Source: Rhodospirillaceae bacterium (GTDB taxonomy: Bacteria; Pseudomonadota; Alphaproteobacteria; Rhodospirillales; 2-02-FULL-58-16). From it: a DNA stretch of 6,651 nucleotides. The stretch spans positions 1 through 6,651 of the forward strand of contig JAUXMA010000088.1 of NCBI GenBank assembly GCA_030623425.1, given 5' to 3'. Position 1 is the first letter of the stretch; each line of letters opens with the position of its first letter. Positions 5,231-6,651 of this stretch are shown in pieces. The notes under the pieces were generated by a model. It was given only the letters and a program-made list of their open reading frames with translations, ran no database searches and had not been told where the DNA came from. The position numbers and the translations under genes are program-made.

Positions 5231-6651
5231 ATGGCCGCGACCAAGGAAAAAAGCAAGAACCAGCCTTTGAGCCTGTCCCGGCCCGGAAAGTTGGAGCTGA
5301 AGAAAACCGTCGAGACCGGCCACGTCCGGCAGAACTTTTCTCATGGCCGGTCGAAGATGGTGGCGGTCGAGGTGTGCAAAAAGCGAACCTACGCCCCCGA
5401 CGCCGGCGGCAAAATGGCCGAGGTCAAGGAGAACCAGCTGCTGGGCTGGGGCGCGGCTGTCGCCGACGCCGCCAGCCAGGAAGCCATTGAAGCCCAGCGC
5501 GCCAACCAGCATGCGTTGACCAACGAGGAAAAAGCGGTCCGCGCGCGGGCCTTGGAAGACGCCAAAAAGACCGAGACTTTCACGCCGTCAATGGACGCCG
5601 ACGATGCGGCCTTGGCGCCGCCGGCGCCGGTGGAAGCGGAAGTAACGATCGAAACCGAAGACCAGGCCGAAGCCGGAAATGAACTCTCTGGCCAGGCCGA
5701 AGAGGCCCGCAAACAGGTCGAGGAAGGAGATGCGAAGCGCCTGGAGGCAGAGGAAACGCAAAAGCTCGAGGAACAAGCGAAGACCAGCGCCAGCGCCGCC
5801 GCCAAATTGCGGGCGCGGGAGGAATACGATAGCGAAGTCGATGACAAGGAACGCAACAAACGAGGACACCGCAAAGAGCGGCGCGGTCCCGGTACGGCGG
5901 CGCGCCGCGGCGAAGGCCGCCGCCGGGCGGGCAAATTGACCATTGCCGAGGCTTTGGGGGAGGGACTGAACGAACGAACCCGCAGCCTCGCCTCTGTCAA
6001 ACGCGCCCGCCAAAAGCAAAAACAGCAGTTGTTCCAGGTTCAGGAAGGCCGGAAGATCATCCGCGACGTGGTTGTCCCCGAAACCATCACCGTGCAGGAA
6101 CTCGCCAACCGCATGGCGGAACGCGGCGCCGACGTCATCAAGGCGTTGATAAAGATGGATGTCATGACCACCATCAACCAGACGATCGACGCCGACACGG
6201 CGGAACTGGTGGTCAGCGAATTCGGCCACAATATCAAACGGGTCAGCGAAGCCGACGTGGAAATCGGCCTCAAAGGCCTGGAAGACGACGAAACCAGCCT
6301 CGTCTCCCGGCCCCCCGTGGTCACCGTGATGGGACATGTGGATCACGGAAAAACTTCCCTACTGGATGCGTTGCGTGATACCGACGTCGTTTCGAAAGAA
6401 GCGGGCGACATCACCCAGCACATCGGCGCCTACCAAGTGAACTTGCCGTCGGGAGACAAAATCACTTTCATCGATACGCCAGGCCATGAAGCCTTTAGCG
6501 ATATGCGCGCCCGTGGTGCCGCGGTGACCGATATTGTGGTCCTGGTGATTGCCGCCGACGATGGCATCATGCCGCAAACCATAGAAGCCATTAACCACGC
6601 CAAAACGGCCGCGGTGCCCATTATCGTCGCCATCAACAAAATCGACAGACC
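5231..6651 (+). CDS. infB: Translation initiation factor IF2 (3' end outside window)
   Basis: IF2 is the GTPase that brings initiator fMet-tRNA to the 30S subunit and drives subunit joining. The frame is open from ATG 5231 to the window edge (473 codons). The start '[20 protein letters not shown]' leads into the alphaproteobacterial IF2-associated motif '[20 protein letters not shown]'. Then come an Ala/Glu/Lys-rich, probably coiled-coil stretch (about 90-215), the '[23 protein letters not shown]' segment, and the IF2_N domain (about 278-335). The G domain follows: G1 GHVDHGKT at 368-375, G2 GDITQHIG at 392-399, G3 DTPGHE at 415-420 and G4 NKID at 469-472. The sequence stops two bases past R473, so G5 and domains II-IV are missing from view. 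GTG 5228 directly precedes the ATG in frame and could be used instead. No clear Shine-Dalgarno is present (only GGA at 5223-5225). Confidence 0.96.
   Translation, partial: MAATKEKSKNQPLSLSRPGKLELKKTVETGHVRQNFSHGRSKMVAVEVCKKRTYAPDAGGKMAEVKENQLLGWGAAVADAASQEAIEAQRANQHALTNEEKAVRARALEDAKKTETFTPSMDADDAALAPPAPVEAEVTIETEDQAEAGNELSGQAEEARKQVEEGDAKRLEAEETQKLEEQAKTSASAAAKLRAREEYDSEVDDKERNKRGHRKERRGPGTAARRGEGRRRAGKLTIAEALGEGLNERTRSLASVKRARQKQKQQLFQVQEGRKIIRDVVVPETITVQELANRMAERGADVIKALIKMDVMTTINQTIDADTAELVVSEFGHNIKRVSEADVEIGLKGLEDDETSLVSRPPVVTVMGHVDHGKTSLLDALRDTDVVSKEAGDITQHIGAYQVNLPSGDKITFIDTPGHEAFSDMRARGAAVTDIVVLVIAADDGIMPQTIEAINHAKTAAVPIIVAINKIDR

Noticed and set aside
5588..6346. 252-residue frame on the - strand
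   Set aside because: Antisense shadow of infB; the + strand frame carries clear IF2 domains throughout.

Overview
The window holds six genes, all on the + strand, from a GC-rich alphaproteobacterium. The evidence for the group is the gene order (XRE regulator, metK, trmB, rimP, nusA, infB), which is conserved in Rhizobiales, Rhodospirillales and relatives, and typical protein signatures: the 'VDVHVGSRVRLRR' entry into the regulator's HTH domain, the alphaproteobacterial IF2 N-terminus with '[11 protein letters not shown]', and a NusA carrying two C-terminal acidic-repeat domains. The order or genus cannot be fixed from this sequence; a Rhodospirillales-like lineage is my guess.

Layout: 1-474 is the 3' part of an XRE/HTH regulator whose start lies outside the window. 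475-764 is a long leader in front of metK, with a weak promoter, two hairpins and an 8-T run. metK (S-adenosylmethionine synthetase) and trmB (SAM-dependent tRNA m7G46 methyltransferase) overlap by 4 nt and both appear to start with TTG. 2642-2860 is an AT-richer control region with a likely promoter followed by a strong intrinsic terminator, placed upstream of rimP. rimP (30S maturation factor) and nusA (elongation, termination and antitermination factor) overlap by ATGA. 4969-5230 is a gap with no convincing gene where most alphaproteobacteria carry ylxR. infB (translation initiation factor IF2) starts at 5231 and runs off the right edge just after its G4 motif.

The genes form two functional blocks. 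metK makes SAM and trmB spends it on tRNA. rimP, nusA and infB are the classic operon linking transcription elongation, ribosome assembly and translation initiation. This is core housekeeping DNA; I see no mobile element, phage, CRISPR, toxin-antitoxin or biosynthetic cluster. The points worth a second look are regulatory or evolutionary: the metK leader, with a possible pseudoknot that could hide the ribosome binding site and no recognisable SAM riboswitch class; the terminator inside the rimP-nusA leader; and the apparent absence of ylxR.
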